DNA from: CBDANZ01 sp965197865
Lineage (GTDB): Bacteria > Acidobacteriota > Vicinamibacteria > Vicinamibacterales > CAVVIG01
DNA length: 64,000 bases
Direction: 5' to 3'
Assembly (NCBI GenBank): GCA_965197865.1
Contig: CBDANZ010000002.1
Location: forward strand, 186,001-250,000
In this document: in pieces, positions 44,322 through 53,178 of the stretch
Numbering within the stretch: position 1 is the stretch's first letter
How the letters are laid out: each line of letters starts with the position of its first letter
Notes under the pieces: model-generated
Seen by the model: the letters and a program-made list of their open reading frames with translations, nothing else
Told to the model about the DNA's origin: nothing
Databases searched by the model: none
Program-made: the position numbers and the translations under genes

Positions 44322-45750
44322 GGGCTTGTCCCATCCGCTGTTGAAATTCAGCGGCGGCTCGGGTGACGACTACGCAACCATCCCCGACGATTCATCGAGC
44401 CCCAGCTGAGCGTCACGTGCTCGCAACGCGGCGACCAGCACGGGCATGTCCTTACACCCCTTCACCCGCCGGAATCCTTTGGCCGCTTCCAGCACACCGG
44501 CAGCGACCCAGCGGAGCACCATCGTACCCCCGCGCCAGCGTTTCACGTTCCGCTTCACGTGGCGTGTCCGGCTCAGGAGGCTCTCGACGGCGTTGGTCGT
44601 CGCCAGCGATCGGCGGAGCCGCTCCGAGAGCGGCAACTCGACTACGGTGAGCGTCTCGTCGAGCCCTTCCCGTATGCTGGCGGCTGCACTCGGATAATCG
44701 ACGTCCACCCGCCGGGCCAAGTCCTGCAACAAGCGCCGGGCCGCCTTGATGTCGGTGTGCGTATAGGCGCGCGTGAGGGTCGCCTTCACCCACGGACGCT
44801 GGGCCTCGGGCAGATACTCGAGCACGTTGCGCCGTTTATGCACCTGGCATCGTTGTACCAGGGCTGCGGGGCCGAAGGTCTGCATCACCGCAGTGTGGAG
44901 CGCTTGCGCTCCATCGAGGATGACGAGCAGACTGCGGTCGGTCCGCAGCCCACGGCTCTGCAGATTGGTCAGCAAGCCCTGACACACGGTCGTGTTCTCC
45001 GCTGACCCTTCCCAGAGGCCCAGCGGGTGTTTGGCGCCCGTTTTATCGAGGCCCAGCGCCACGACGATGCAGTGGCCGCCGACGTGGACCCCATCGATCA
45101 GTAGCGCCACCAGCTCGAGGTCGTCGAGCGGCGTTGCCCGCCACGCATCGAGTTGCGCCTGCGTCTGCGCCACAAACCGCCGACTCACGGCACTCTTGCT
45201 TGTGCCCCGCGTGCGGACGTCGGCCCCCAGCGGTTCTAGACTCCGGCCATACTGGCGCGTGGCCACGCCGATGAGCATCTGTTCGACCACGCGCCGGGTG
45301 AGCGGATCCGTGTTCGTACAGGCCTGGACGGATGGCAGCGCGACCTCCTGCCCGTCGCGCCGCACCCGCGGCCGACGCAGGGCGACCTTGCGGCCCCCCA
45401 GCACGACTTCGCTGGGCGCATGGCCCGCCCGAGACGCCCGCCGCGCGGGCTGATGCGCATACCGCGGACCGCACACGGCCACGCGATCCGCTTCCAACAT
45501 CGCCGCGAGGACCTTCAGGCCCGACGCGACGACCAGCTCTTGGAGCTCGGCCTGTGCATCGACCAGGATGTCGACCAATGGAAGGTGCCGTGGTGCCGGC
45601 AATGCTGATTGGCGCCCACGAACGCCTGTGCCAAACTTCTTCATGGCGGCTCCTTTCTGGGGGCTTCAGCCCCAGGTTTTCCCACCGGCCGTCTATCACG
45701 ACCAGCAGGGAGCCGCCGCTTTAAATTTCAACAGCTAGAGGGACATCCCC
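44322..45750 (-). mobile_element. IS256-type insertion sequence, copy 2
   Basis: The 1429-bp element has the same length and ends (GGGCTTGTCCC and GGGACATCCCC) as copy 1. It is flanked by 8-bp direct repeats AACGGCGG at 44314-44321 and 45751-45758, which lie in codons of the MBOAT gene. It has the same orientation as copy 1, 12.2 kb away. Confidence 0.94.
44370..45644 (-). CDS. IS256-family (Mutator-like) transposase, second copy
   Basis: This 424-residue protein matches the transposase at 32115 except for Cys in place of Phe in the VQA(C/F)TNTDPL segment and Val in place of Ile in RRVDVDYPS. The catalytic residues (LLIDG, VILDG, TTNAVES) are intact. The near-identity of two copies points to recent transposition or conversion, and either copy could supply transposase. 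Confidence 0.95.
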   Translation of the reverse strand: MKKFGTGVRGRQSALPAPRHLPLVDILVDAQAELQELVVASGLKVLAAMLEADRVAVCGPRYAHQPARRASRAGHAPSEVVLGGRKVALRRPRVRRDGQEVALPSVQACTNTDPLTRRVVEQMLIGVATRQYGRSLEPLGADVRTRGTSKSAVSRRFVAQTQAQLDAWRATPLDDLELVALLIDGVHVGGHCIVVALGLDKTGAKHPLGLWEGSAENTTVCQGLLTNLQSRGLRTDRSLLVILDGAQALHTAVMQTFGPAALVQRCQVHKRRNVLEYLPEAQRPWVKATLTRAYTHTDIKAARRLLQDLARRVDVDYPSAAASIREGLDETLTVVELPLSERLRRSLATTNAVESLLSRTRHVKRNVKRWRGGTMVLRWVAAGVLEAAKGFRRVKGCKDMPVLVAALRARDAQLGLDESSGMVA

Positions 45751-45914
45751 AACGGCGGGCAGGAAGTAAAAAAGAAACAGGTAGGAGCTGAAGACCATCG
45801 GGGTGCCAGCCTGGTGAAACTAGAACACGTTGCAGAATGTAGCGGGGACCCTTTCGCTCCGCCCCGGCGGGCAGGTCCAAAAACCAGCTCTACGTCGAAT
45901 TTCGCAACGTCCTC

Positions 45915-47360
45915 TTAATTTCCGACGTCATAGTACAGCGGCAAGCTGGACGCTTCGCTGTCGGAGATGAGTCGCTCGCCTTCGAGCTCGGGGTGCGCAT
46001 CATAGCGGTCGACGAGCAGCGTGAATGCCGCGCCGGCAATCTTCTGTGCCCCCGGGACCGGGCGGCTGTCTCGGATCGCCCATTGCGCGATGCGGATGGC
46101 ACCTTCGGAATACGCGCCCTCGCCGACCTCCAGAGCGTCGTACTCGTTGACGACCAGCGCGTTGCGGTACGGCAGGATCTCCTCCGGCGTCGGGATTGGT
46201 CCGGGCTCGGCAAGACGCACGTTGACCACGAGGCGGTCGGGTTCCGCTGGTCTGAGGGGCTTGGCCGCCGTGCCGGCGGCTTGCAGATGCGCGGGTCCAA
46301 TCGGGCCGCTCGGCCGCTGCGGATATGGGCTGCCGGCGAGATCGATCCAGACATCGGGATATGAGTCGCCGTTCGAATTCTTCGTCACCCGGGCCCACAC
46401 CTCGACCCGTGAGAAGTCGGCACTGAAGCGGCCGAGATACGCCTCGACCTGCGGGCCACCCGTGCGGGCCTGGTTCGGTCCCCCCTGGTCGTACGGGCCG
46501 GAGATCACCAAGAAGCGCGGATGATTGGTCCAGCGCGGAAAGTACACCTCGGCGCCGTCGAATCCTTCCGCGTGATTGATGTTAACCATCCAGCGCGTGC
46601 CGGTGTCGACGTCGACCAGCGTCACGTTGCGATGCGCTCCGTCGAAATACCAGAAGAGCGGGCCGCGCGCAGTGGTCAGAGATGTCCAGCATCCTTCTCC
46701 CAGTTTCTTCATCTCCCCGTTCGGCAGCTCGACGATGACGGCGTCCGGCCAGGGACACAGGCCGCTCGCGTACCGACCGTCGGCCGAGACTCGGAACCCG
46801 TCCATGCCGACCACTGACTTGTCCCAGACGACCTCACGCCTGTCGGGCTGGTCGATCGGGAATCGCGAGACCGTCGCGAAGTCATAGTCGGCGTTGTCGG
46901 TGCCGAGGTACGCCCACTCGCTGCCATTGTCCGGATCCTTCCAGAGATCCAGCGCGAACCCGTCAGCAAGCTTCCGCAGGCCGGTGCCGTCCCAGTTGAC
47001 GATGAAAACTTCGGGAGGACCCGGGATGGCTCGAGTGGAAAAGACGATGCGGTCGCCGCGCGGCGTCAGGAGCGGCTTTACGTAGCTGCCACGCTCGGCG
47101 AGGACGACGCGCTCGCCTCCGCCGTCGTCGCTGTCGAAGCCCATCAGGATGAGCCGGTCTCCAGCCGCGCGTGGGTCGTTGTCGTCGCTCTGCACCCACA
47201 CGACGCGCGTGTGCGTGCCGGTGAGCGCGTGCACCTCGGCGCCGGGCCCGTCGACCGCCTCGTTGTCGGCCCGGCTGCCGACGCAGCCGGCCTGCAGCAG
47301 AGAAAGCGACGCGACGGCGTAGAGGCAGAGAAAAAAGCGAGAAGGTCCTGGTGCTGCCAT
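45915..47360 (-). CDS. WD40-like beta-propeller lipoprotein
   Basis: A 481-residue lipoprotein: the signal LCLYAVASLSLLQAGC has a lipobox QAGC. The body has TolB-like propeller blades (ILMGFDSDDGGGERVVLAER, KPLLTPRGDRIVFSTRAIPG, VSADGRYASGLCPWPDAVIV, FLVISGPYDQGGPNQART). The C-terminal ALVVNEYDALEVGEGAYSEG is not recognised. It is encoded on the same strand just upstream of the MBOAT/AlgX pair, so it may belong to the same surface-polysaccharide locus, but that is inference. Confidence 0.65.
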   Translation of the reverse strand: MAAPGPSRFFLCLYAVASLSLLQAGCVGSRADNEAVDGPGAEVHALTGTHTRVVWVQSDDNDPRAAGDRLILMGFDSDDGGGERVVLAERGSYVKPLLTPRGDRIVFSTRAIPGPPEVFIVNWDGTGLRKLADGFALDLWKDPDNGSEWAYLGTDNADYDFATVSRFPIDQPDRREVVWDKSVVGMDGFRVSADGRYASGLCPWPDAVIVELPNGEMKKLGEGCWTSLTTARGPLFWYFDGAHRNVTLVDVDTGTRWMVNINHAEGFDGAEVYFPRWTNHPRFLVISGPYDQGGPNQARTGGPQVEAYLGRFSADFSRVEVWARVTKNSNGDSYPDVWIDLAGSPYPQRPSGPIGPAHLQAAGTAAKPLRPAEPDRLVVNVRLAEPGPIPTPEEILPYRNALVVNEYDALEVGEGAYSEGAIRIAQWAIRDSRPVPGAQKIAGAAFTLLVDRYDAHPELEGERLISDSEASSLPLYYDVGN

Positions 47361-48065
47361 GCGGGTTCACGCCTCCGGAAGAGGATCTCTTTATGCTAAC
47401 ACCGGGTGCCTGGAATTTGGCAAGCCGCGAAGGCCCAGGTCGTGGCGCGCGTCCGGCTCTCGTGTACCACTCTTGTCCAAATTGTGTTTAGAAAACGATT
47501 GGGGGTTGAGTCCACCCGCATGATGGCGATGAGAGCTCACAACTGCACCACCACGAGTGGGAGGCCAACCCCGATGACGAAATACTGCAGCACCTTGAAT
47601 CAACAGCTCCAGCTTTTTCCGCGCACCGATTTTCAATGGGCGGTCTAAGCTGTGCTGGGGTCTCAGCTGTGAGAGCCAGTCCTGGAGCTATACGGTGGTC
47701 GGGTTTCCTAGACCGACGGGGAGCCTCTTGGGCGAGCTTCTCAGCGATCTCCGTACGCAGCCAAAGTCCTGCGGTGCAGAGCTGAGGACAGACCACGTGA
47801 AGCCCAAGTCGTTGGGCATCACACCCCGCGCCAGAAGGTGAACGCCATCAGCAACTTGAGCAGCCCATTCCAACCCCTACCTGGTTTCGAGCAAGAATCT
47901 TCCGAAGCCGGACGACGGCCGCTCATTGTCGTTGAGCGGGACTTCCACTGGCGATATCCTGGGCCTGGGTCGGGGCGCGTGCGCGTGGCGCCCCGAAGGA
48001 CTCCGAATCGTCTGGGCCGGACCGAGTCAATGTGTCCGGCGAGTGAACAGGAGAGGCGGACCACC
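47361..48065. other. Spacer of about 700 bases
   Basis: No coding region is convincing. The region ends with a GGAGAGGCGG ribosome site for the DUF1501 gene. Confidence 0.4.
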
Positions 48066-49313
48066 ATGACAACGAAGAGTCGATTGAGCGACTGCGGCGT
48101 CTCGCGTCGAGACATGATACGGATCGGCGCCGGCGGCCTCGGATTTGGTCTCTTCGGCGGCATCGGCCCCGTGCCGCATATCCTGAGCCAAGCGATCCAG
48201 GCGGCGCCGACCCAGTCGCGCAAGGTCCTGGTGGTCTTCGAGTGGTTCGGTGGCAATGACGGACTGAACACGATCGTGCCGTACGGCGACCCGATGTACT
48301 ACGAGCACCGGCCGACGATCGGCATCAAGGAAAAAGACCTACTGAAGATCGACGCTCATTTCGGCTGGCACAAATCGATGCGTGGGATGAAGAACCTGTA
48401 CGACGAGGGTAAGGTGGCGATCGTGCAGGGCGTGGGGTACGACCAGCCTTCGTTCTCGCACTTCACATCGATCTCGTTCTGGCACACGGCGTCCCCGAAC
48501 AGCGGCAACGAGTACGGCTGGATTGGGCGGACCGCGTCGGTGCTCGATCCGGACGGGGCGCGCCCGAACATGATCGTGAACATCTCTAACAGCCAGACCC
48601 TGGCGGTGAAAGCAGAGAAGCACGTGCCGCTGGTGTTCATCGATCCCACGAGATTCCAGCGCGGGGTGTTTGCGCAGGAGAAGGTAGCGCTGGACGTGCT
48701 GGGCGCGCAGGACGTGCCGGTTGGCGACATTCACAAGTACGTGCTGGACGTCACCAAGAGTACGGCGCAGGCGTCCGAGGTGGTGCGCGCCGCGTGGAGC
48801 AAGTACCCAGGCAAGGACAACACGGATCTGCGCTTGCTGGATCTGGGCAAAGTGGCGGCGCTGATCGAAGCGGACTTCCCGACGACCCTGTATTACGTGC
48901 CACTGCGCAACAGCCTGTTCGATACGCACGTGAACCAGGTTGCTCCGCACGATCGACAGCTGGAGTACTGCGCGGACGCCATCGCGGGATTCTTCCAGGA
49001 GATGAAGCGGATCGGACGAGCAGATGATGTCGTGATGTACGTCCACAGCGAATTCGGCAGACGCGTGCCGGAGAACACCAGTCTGGGCACAGACCACGGC
49101 ACGGCACAAGTGAACTTCGTGATTGGCAATGCGGTGAAGGGTGGCTTGTACGGGGCGCCGCCGAGTCTCACGAACCTGGTGCTCGGGGACAACCTCGCAA
49201 ATACCACGGACTTCCGTCAGGTGTACGCCACGCTGATTGAGGGGTGGCTGGGCGCCGACGCTACGAAGGTGCTCGGACAGAGGTTCAAGACGATGGGCAT
49301 GTTCCGGACCTAG
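48066..49313 (+). CDS. DUF1501 family exported protein
   Basis: A 415-residue protein with a twin-arginine signal (SRRDMIRIGAGGLGFGLFGG), then KVLVVFEWFGGNDGLNTIVP, YGDPMYYEHRPTIGI and DDVVMYVHSEFGRRVPENTS followed by GTDHG. This is the alkaline-phosphatase-like fold of DUF1501. These proteins are always encoded next to DUF1800 partners in Planctomycetes and Acidobacteria; the function is unknown. The last codon and stop (ACC TAG) are formed at the border of MITE copy C, so a few C-terminal residues may have been replaced. ATG 48066 fits the signal. Confidence 0.88.
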   Translation: MTTKSRLSDCGVSRRDMIRIGAGGLGFGLFGGIGPVPHILSQAIQAAPTQSRKVLVVFEWFGGNDGLNTIVPYGDPMYYEHRPTIGIKEKDLLKIDAHFGWHKSMRGMKNLYDEGKVAIVQGVGYDQPSFSHFTSISFWHTASPNSGNEYGWIGRTASVLDPDGARPNMIVNISNSQTLAVKAEKHVPLVFIDPTRFQRGVFAQEKVALDVLGAQDVPVGDIHKYVLDVTKSTAQASEVVRAAWSKYPGKDNTDLRLLDLGKVAALIEADFPTTLYYVPLRNSLFDTHVNQVAPHDRQLEYCADAIAGFFQEMKRIGRADDVVMYVHSEFGRRVPENTSLGTDHGTAQVNFVIGNAVKGGLYGAPPSLTNLVLGDNLANTTDFRQVYATLIEGWLGADATKVLGQRFKTMGMFRT

Positions 49314-49475
49314 CAGTCCGTGGTGAAAGTCCGTCTGCATTCGACGAGCGATGCATCCTCGTGGCCTGCGTTGCTCCTCCATCAAATACAGGCGGTATTC
49401 TCGGTCGTCGCGCCTTGCCCGCGAGGCGCCTCGCTCGTCTCGGTGCAGCGCCCGACTTTCACCACGGACTGCTAG
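49310..49475. mobile_element. MITE-like element, copy C (inverted)
   Basis: A 166-bp copy in the opposite orientation to A and B with the same CTAGCAGTCCGTGGTGAAAG ends. It lies between the DUF1501 and DUF1800 genes and supplies the stop codon of the first. Insertion here must change the spacing, and perhaps the folding, of the joint transcript. Confidence 0.88.
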
Positions 49476-49547
49476 CGCACGGTGCGCGACACGTCCCTGG
49501 AGCGCCGAGCGATCGGCGACCCGGTAATACGCTTCTTGGAGGACACG

Positions 49548-51311
49548 ATGGTCACTCGCGTGGGCTGGGCTCCGGGTCCGGCGGTCTGGAAGGACAACCT
49601 GTCGCCCATTACTGCCGCCGACTGGAACTACGACCGCGCCGCGCACCTGCTGACCCACGCGGGGTTCGGGGACACGCCGGCGGAGATCGAGAAGCTGACC
49701 GACGCGGGTCTCGAGCGCGCGGTCCGCTCACTCGTGTACTACGAGAGCATCCCGAATCCGAAGATGCAGCCGTTCGTCGAATCGGGCCTGTGGGATCCGA
49801 CGCTGAACGGGTTTCCGGAAAGCCGGCCCGAAGCGACGGATCGGGCGGCCAAGAACGGCATCTCGATGGGAGTCGAGAGCAAACCGACCGGCAACCGTCC
49901 GGTACAGCCCGTCTCCAACCGCTTCTTCTACTGGCTGCGCGCGACGATGCTCGAAACGCGGCGGCTGGGGTACTGGTGGGCGAACCGGATGCTGCAGACC
50001 ATGCATCCCGTGGAACAGAAGATGGCCCTGCTGTGGCACGGCCACTTCGCCACCCATGAGAACAAGGTTCGCGACTACCGCAAGATGATGCAGCAAATCG
50101 ACCTGTTCGAGCGGGGGGCGACGGGCAACATCCGCGATTTGACTATCCAGGTCGCTCAGAACCCAGCGATGCTGTACTTCCTGGACGCGCAGTACAACGT
50201 CAAGGGCGCCGCGAATGAGAACTTCGCCCGCGAGGTGATGGAACTCTTCACCATGGGGGTTGGGAACTACTCGGAGAAAGACGTGCGCGAAGGCGCCAGG
50301 TCGTTCACGGGTTGGTACTTCGACAACCTCGCGTTCAAGGTGGACCCGGACAAGCACGACGGCAGCGTGAAGACGTTCTTGGGTCGAACCGGGAACTTCG
50401 ACGGCGTGGATGTGCTGAAGATCATCTTCGAGCAGCCGGCGACGGCCGAATACCTGGCAGGGAAGATCTACCGCTTTCTGGTGCGGGACGAATTGTCTCC
50501 GGGCCTGCGAAAGAAACTGGGGGCGGTCCTGCGAGACCACAACTACGAAGTCAAGCCACTCCTGACGGTGATGTTCTCGTCGAAAGACTTTTATAGTCAA
50601 GCGAGCTACGGCGGCCACATCAAGGGGCCCGTGGAGCACCTGGTCGCCATGATGAAGCACCTAGGCGTCGACGCCATGCCGGGGGTGCCCGACTTCAATC
50701 AATCGACCATCTCAATGGGCCAGCATCTCCTGAACCCGCCGTCTGTGGCGGGCTGGGCCAGGGGCAAGGCGTGGATCACGCCGGGCCTGCTCATCGCACG
50801 CGGCAATGTCGCCCGCGATGTGTTGATCCCCGACATGACTGGCTTCAGGGACTGGAACTTCACCGCTGGTACCTACGACGTTCTCGGTCGCCGGTTGCGC
50901 GACGGGTACGACATCGGCGCGGCCACGGCTGTCAACGACCCAGCGAAGATGACCACGTTCGACAGGGTTGCCCTCGAGCGAGATGAGCGGTTCAATACCC
51001 GCATCTCGGGCTACGTCGGCTGGGAGCAGGCTGCGCGCAAGCTTATTCCCACGCCGCGCAACGCGGCCCAATTCGACCTCACGCAGATGGTGCTGGAGAG
51101 TGGCTCCAAGACGACGGCGGAGGCGGTTGACTATTTGATGTGGCGGATGCTCCGAGTGCCGACTGCGGAGGCGACTCGCGACACCTTTGTGGCGTTCCTG
51201 ACCAGGGAGTTGGGAACAGACAGCATCGACCGCGCCAAGACCTATATGGAAGATGCGCTGCGCATGGCAGTGCACCTAGTCATGAGCACGCCTGAGTATC
51301 AGATCGTCTAG
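49548..51311 (+). CDS. DUF1800 family protein
   Basis: A 587-residue protein starting at ATG 49548 with a GGAGG site. The DUF1800 signatures are ITAADWNYDRAAHLLTHAGF, KMALLWHGHFATHENKVRDY, ANENFAREVMELFTMGVGNY, ARSFTGWYF and GPVEHLVAMMKHLGV. It pairs with the DUF1501 protein upstream, and the pair is usually exported and associated with the cell surface. The function is not established. An in-frame upstream extension to 49482 lacks a good start. Confidence 0.9.
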   Translation: MVTRVGWAPGPAVWKDNLSPITAADWNYDRAAHLLTHAGFGDTPAEIEKLTDAGLERAVRSLVYYESIPNPKMQPFVESGLWDPTLNGFPESRPEATDRAAKNGISMGVESKPTGNRPVQPVSNRFFYWLRATMLETRRLGYWWANRMLQTMHPVEQKMALLWHGHFATHENKVRDYRKMMQQIDLFERGATGNIRDLTIQVAQNPAMLYFLDAQYNVKGAANENFAREVMELFTMGVGNYSEKDVREGARSFTGWYFDNLAFKVDPDKHDGSVKTFLGRTGNFDGVDVLKIIFEQPATAEYLAGKIYRFLVRDELSPGLRKKLGAVLRDHNYEVKPLLTVMFSSKDFYSQASYGGHIKGPVEHLVAMMKHLGVDAMPGVPDFNQSTISMGQHLLNPPSVAGWARGKAWITPGLLIARGNVARDVLIPDMTGFRDWNFTAGTYDVLGRRLRDGYDIGAATAVNDPAKMTTFDRVALERDERFNTRISGYVGWEQAARKLIPTPRNAAQFDLTQMVLESGSKTTAEAVDYLMWRMLRVPTAEATRDTFVAFLTRELGTDSIDRAKTYMEDALRMAVHLVMSTPEYQIV

Positions 51312-51643
51312 AGAGCTCGGCTCGTCATCGAACTGATCAAAGAAAGACCGCCTCGACCGGAATCTCGGCCGGGTCCACGCGAAGGGTGACCTCGCGGCGG
51401 CGGTCTACGCGATTCGGCAGGAGCTCGAGCGCCTCCCCTCGTGTCGCCTTGGTCGACAGAGGACTCAATGTGTCAACACTCGTGCGAAACAGCACATCCT
51501 AGGATGTTCTCGACTACGACATTCGGCACGGCTCGATACCGGATGTTGACCTCTCGCGAAGGCGCGGTGTACAGTTTGCTTGAAAGCTCTCTGACGTGCG
51601 TTACACACCCATCCGGAATAGCGGCGGATCAGGAGGCACTCTG
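51312..51643. other. Spacer without a recognisable gene
   Basis: The opposite strand near 51340-51440 gives PNRVDRRREVTLRVDPAEIP, perhaps the end of a lost gene, but there is no frame that I can support. Confidence 0.35.
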
Positions 51644-52039
51644 ATGAGGATGAAGCGGTGGTTCTTGTTGCTCGTGCTGATCGTTGTGATCGGCACCGGA
51701 CGCCCGTTTGCGCAGAAGCCGACGACGATTGAAGGGCAGCTTGTTGATGGGTATTGTTATCTGCTCGACTCCAATTACTCGGGGGCAGGTGTCGACGACC
51801 ACGACTCGAAGAAGAAATGCGGCCTGCTGTGCCTTCAGCAGGGGAACCCCGCGGGTGTGCTGACCAAGGACAAGAAGTTCTATATCATTGCGGGGTCATC
51901 AATTTCTCTATCGAAGTATATCGGCCAGACAGTGCGGGTCCGCGGTCCGGTTAGTGGCGATTCCATTATTGTGGCGAACAGGGTGGAAGCCAGCAGGAAT
52001 GGCACGTGGGAACGGGTCAAGTTGGCCAAGATGATGTAG
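51644..52039 (+). CDS. Secreted hypothetical protein
   Basis: A 131-residue protein with a signal peptide (MKRWFLLLVLIVVIGTGRPF, cleaved near FAQ) and a compact domain: TIEGQLVDGYCYLLDSNYSG, KKKCGLLCLQQGNPAGVLTK and YIIAGSSISLSKYIGQTVRV. The three cysteines and OB-like strands suggest a small periplasmic domain seen alongside cytochromes, but I do not recognise the family. It precedes the multiheme genes in the same direction. Confidence 0.65.
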   Translation: MRMKRWFLLLVLIVVIGTGRPFAQKPTTIEGQLVDGYCYLLDSNYSGAGVDDHDSKKKCGLLCLQQGNPAGVLTKDKKFYIIAGSSISLSKYIGQTVRVRGPVSGDSIIVANRVEASRNGTWERVKLAKMM

Positions 52040-52395
52040 AGTCACGCCAATACGACGCCTCCGGCACGCGCTGATGATGTAGCACGAGCTTGTGGAGGGC
52101 TTTCCGGGCAACCTGTGATTCCAGAACGAGCTGAGAACGCTCTGGCGGTGCGAAGAGCTTCAGGTCTAGGCTTTGGACCGGCTGGATCTGCTGGTGGGAA
52201 GGCGTTGTCTTTGAAGCGCTCCGCTCCAGCAGGTACGGAGTCTGCGCGCGGTGAAGCGAGGCTGCCCGTGGTGCCTGGGAGCGAGGGGCCAAATCCCCGG
52301 CATTCAGACGGGCGGCTAATCGGAGGGTGTCTGGAGTGTGAGATGGTCGGGGTAATGTTGTGAGCGCGAGCGGCAAATCGTTGCGAGGGGGATGG
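52040..52395. other. Spacer without a recognisable gene
   Basis: A GC-rich stretch without a supported gene. GAGGGGG lies just before the chosen start of the multiheme gene. Confidence 0.35.
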
Positions 52396-52998
52396 GTGAG
52401 CCGATACGCGATCGTGTTGCTGCCAGCGATTGTCGGCACCACCCAAGCATGCCTCCAGGGAAATGGGACGTCGGAGGTTCCGTCTGGGCTTCGGCAATCC
52501 CCGGAGCGATCAGCAGTGTTTACGCCCGCACATCCAACTATCGCCGCCGCCGTTAAGGATTTTTTGGGCGTGCGGGCATCACCCAAGCAGCCCCTCGAGT
52601 TCCCTCATAACGTGCACGCAGAAACGGGCCTGGGCTGCACAGATTACTGTCACCAAGGCGCAACCGAAGGTCCTGTGGCGGGCCTCCCGAGTATCAACAC
52701 CTGCATGCTCTGCCACAGGGCGATTGCGGTGGACGCGCCGCTCATCAAGGAGCTCGCGGTCTATGAGGAGCGCGGCGAGGATCTCGCCTGGCAGCGTGTC
52801 TACGGCTACAGTCCGCTGGCGCATGTTCGCTTCAATCACGCGCCGCACATTCGAGCCGACGTCGAGTGTGCGACGTGTCACGGGGATGTCGGGCAGCAAA
52901 CGGTTGCCGAGCGATCGGTGGACCTCACAATGGCGTTTTGCGTGAGCTGTCACGAGACCGAACGCGCACCAAACGAGTGCATCACGTGCCATTTTTAG
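52396..52998 (+). CDS. Five-heme cytochrome c lipoprotein
   Basis: A protein of about 200 residues with a signal (SRYAIVLLPAIVGTTQAC, a weak lipobox) and five heme motifs: CTDYCH, CMLCH, CATCH, CVSCH and CITCH. HNVHAETGL and FNHAPHIRA supply distal histidines, as in cytochrome c7/c3-like and ActA-like proteins. It is expected to pass electrons in the periplasm, perhaps to the reaction-centre-type cytochrome encoded next. GTG 52396 has GAGGGGG upstream; a GTG at 52360 is an alternative. Confidence 0.85.
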   Translation: MSRYAIVLLPAIVGTTQACLQGNGTSEVPSGLRQSPERSAVFTPAHPTIAAAVKDFLGVRASPKQPLEFPHNVHAETGLGCTDYCHQGATEGPVAGLPSINTCMLCHRAIAVDAPLIKELAVYEERGEDLAWQRVYGYSPLAHVRFNHAPHIRADVECATCHGDVGQQTVAERSVDLTMAFCVSCHETERAPNECITCHF

Positions 52999-53098
52999 GC
53001 GGCGCCGCGCTACCGACCACCATGGCCCGTCGTGACTTTTCAAGGTTGCAGCCATAACGGGGAGAGGGTCGCGCTGTCGCGGTGGCGTTGCTGCTGCG

Positions 53099-53150
53099 CT
53101 CGCGATACGACACTGACCATAGTTCTCGCGATACGACATTGACCATAGTT
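53099..53150. repeat. Two tandem 26-base repeats
   Basis: CTCGCGATACGACACTGACC followed by ATAGTT is repeated once with a single C/T change. The second copy provides the TTGACC of the promoter-like sequence below. Confidence 0.75.
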
Positions 53151-53167
53151 TGCGAGACGTGATATAA
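53139..53167 (+). promoter_or_regulatory. Sigma-70-like promoter
   Basis: TTGACC at 53139 is followed after 17 bases by ATATAA at 53162. The first repeat unit gives CTGACC, a weaker -35. Downstream there is only a 22-codon frame. Confidence 0.5.
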
Positions 53168-53178
53168 GCGCCAGGCGC

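Larger units (their letters stand above)
42945..45798 (-). pseudogene. MBOAT-family O-acyltransferase, split by an IS256-type element
   Basis: The start (45751-45798) reads MVFSSYLFLFYFLPAV. After the IS and one 8-bp duplication are removed, LLLYYAAQRRAQHLVLTTLS and YLFYGWANPLLVPLLLGSTT follow in frame. A frameshift near 44140 leads to LALLGFFKYFNFAAENIDAL, then TAG (43860-43862) in CYVSMFP-stop-LVAGPIIRF, where Gln is expected. The rest is clear: SITEFWHRWHISLSTWLRDY, VYVPLGGN and GGLWHGAAWNFVIWG with the MBOAT histidine. The product would acetylate a surface polysaccharide with the AlgX-like protein. Confidence 0.9.

Noticed and set aside
44322..45750. Second IS copy considered as a pure assembly duplicate of the first
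   Set aside because: It has its own distinct 8-bp target duplication, splits a different gene whose two parts join in frame, and has sequence differences from copy 1. A real second insertion is favoured.
53099..53150. Possible CRISPR array from tandem 26-base repeats
   Set aside because: Only two directly abutting units with no spacers, and no cas genes anywhere in the window.
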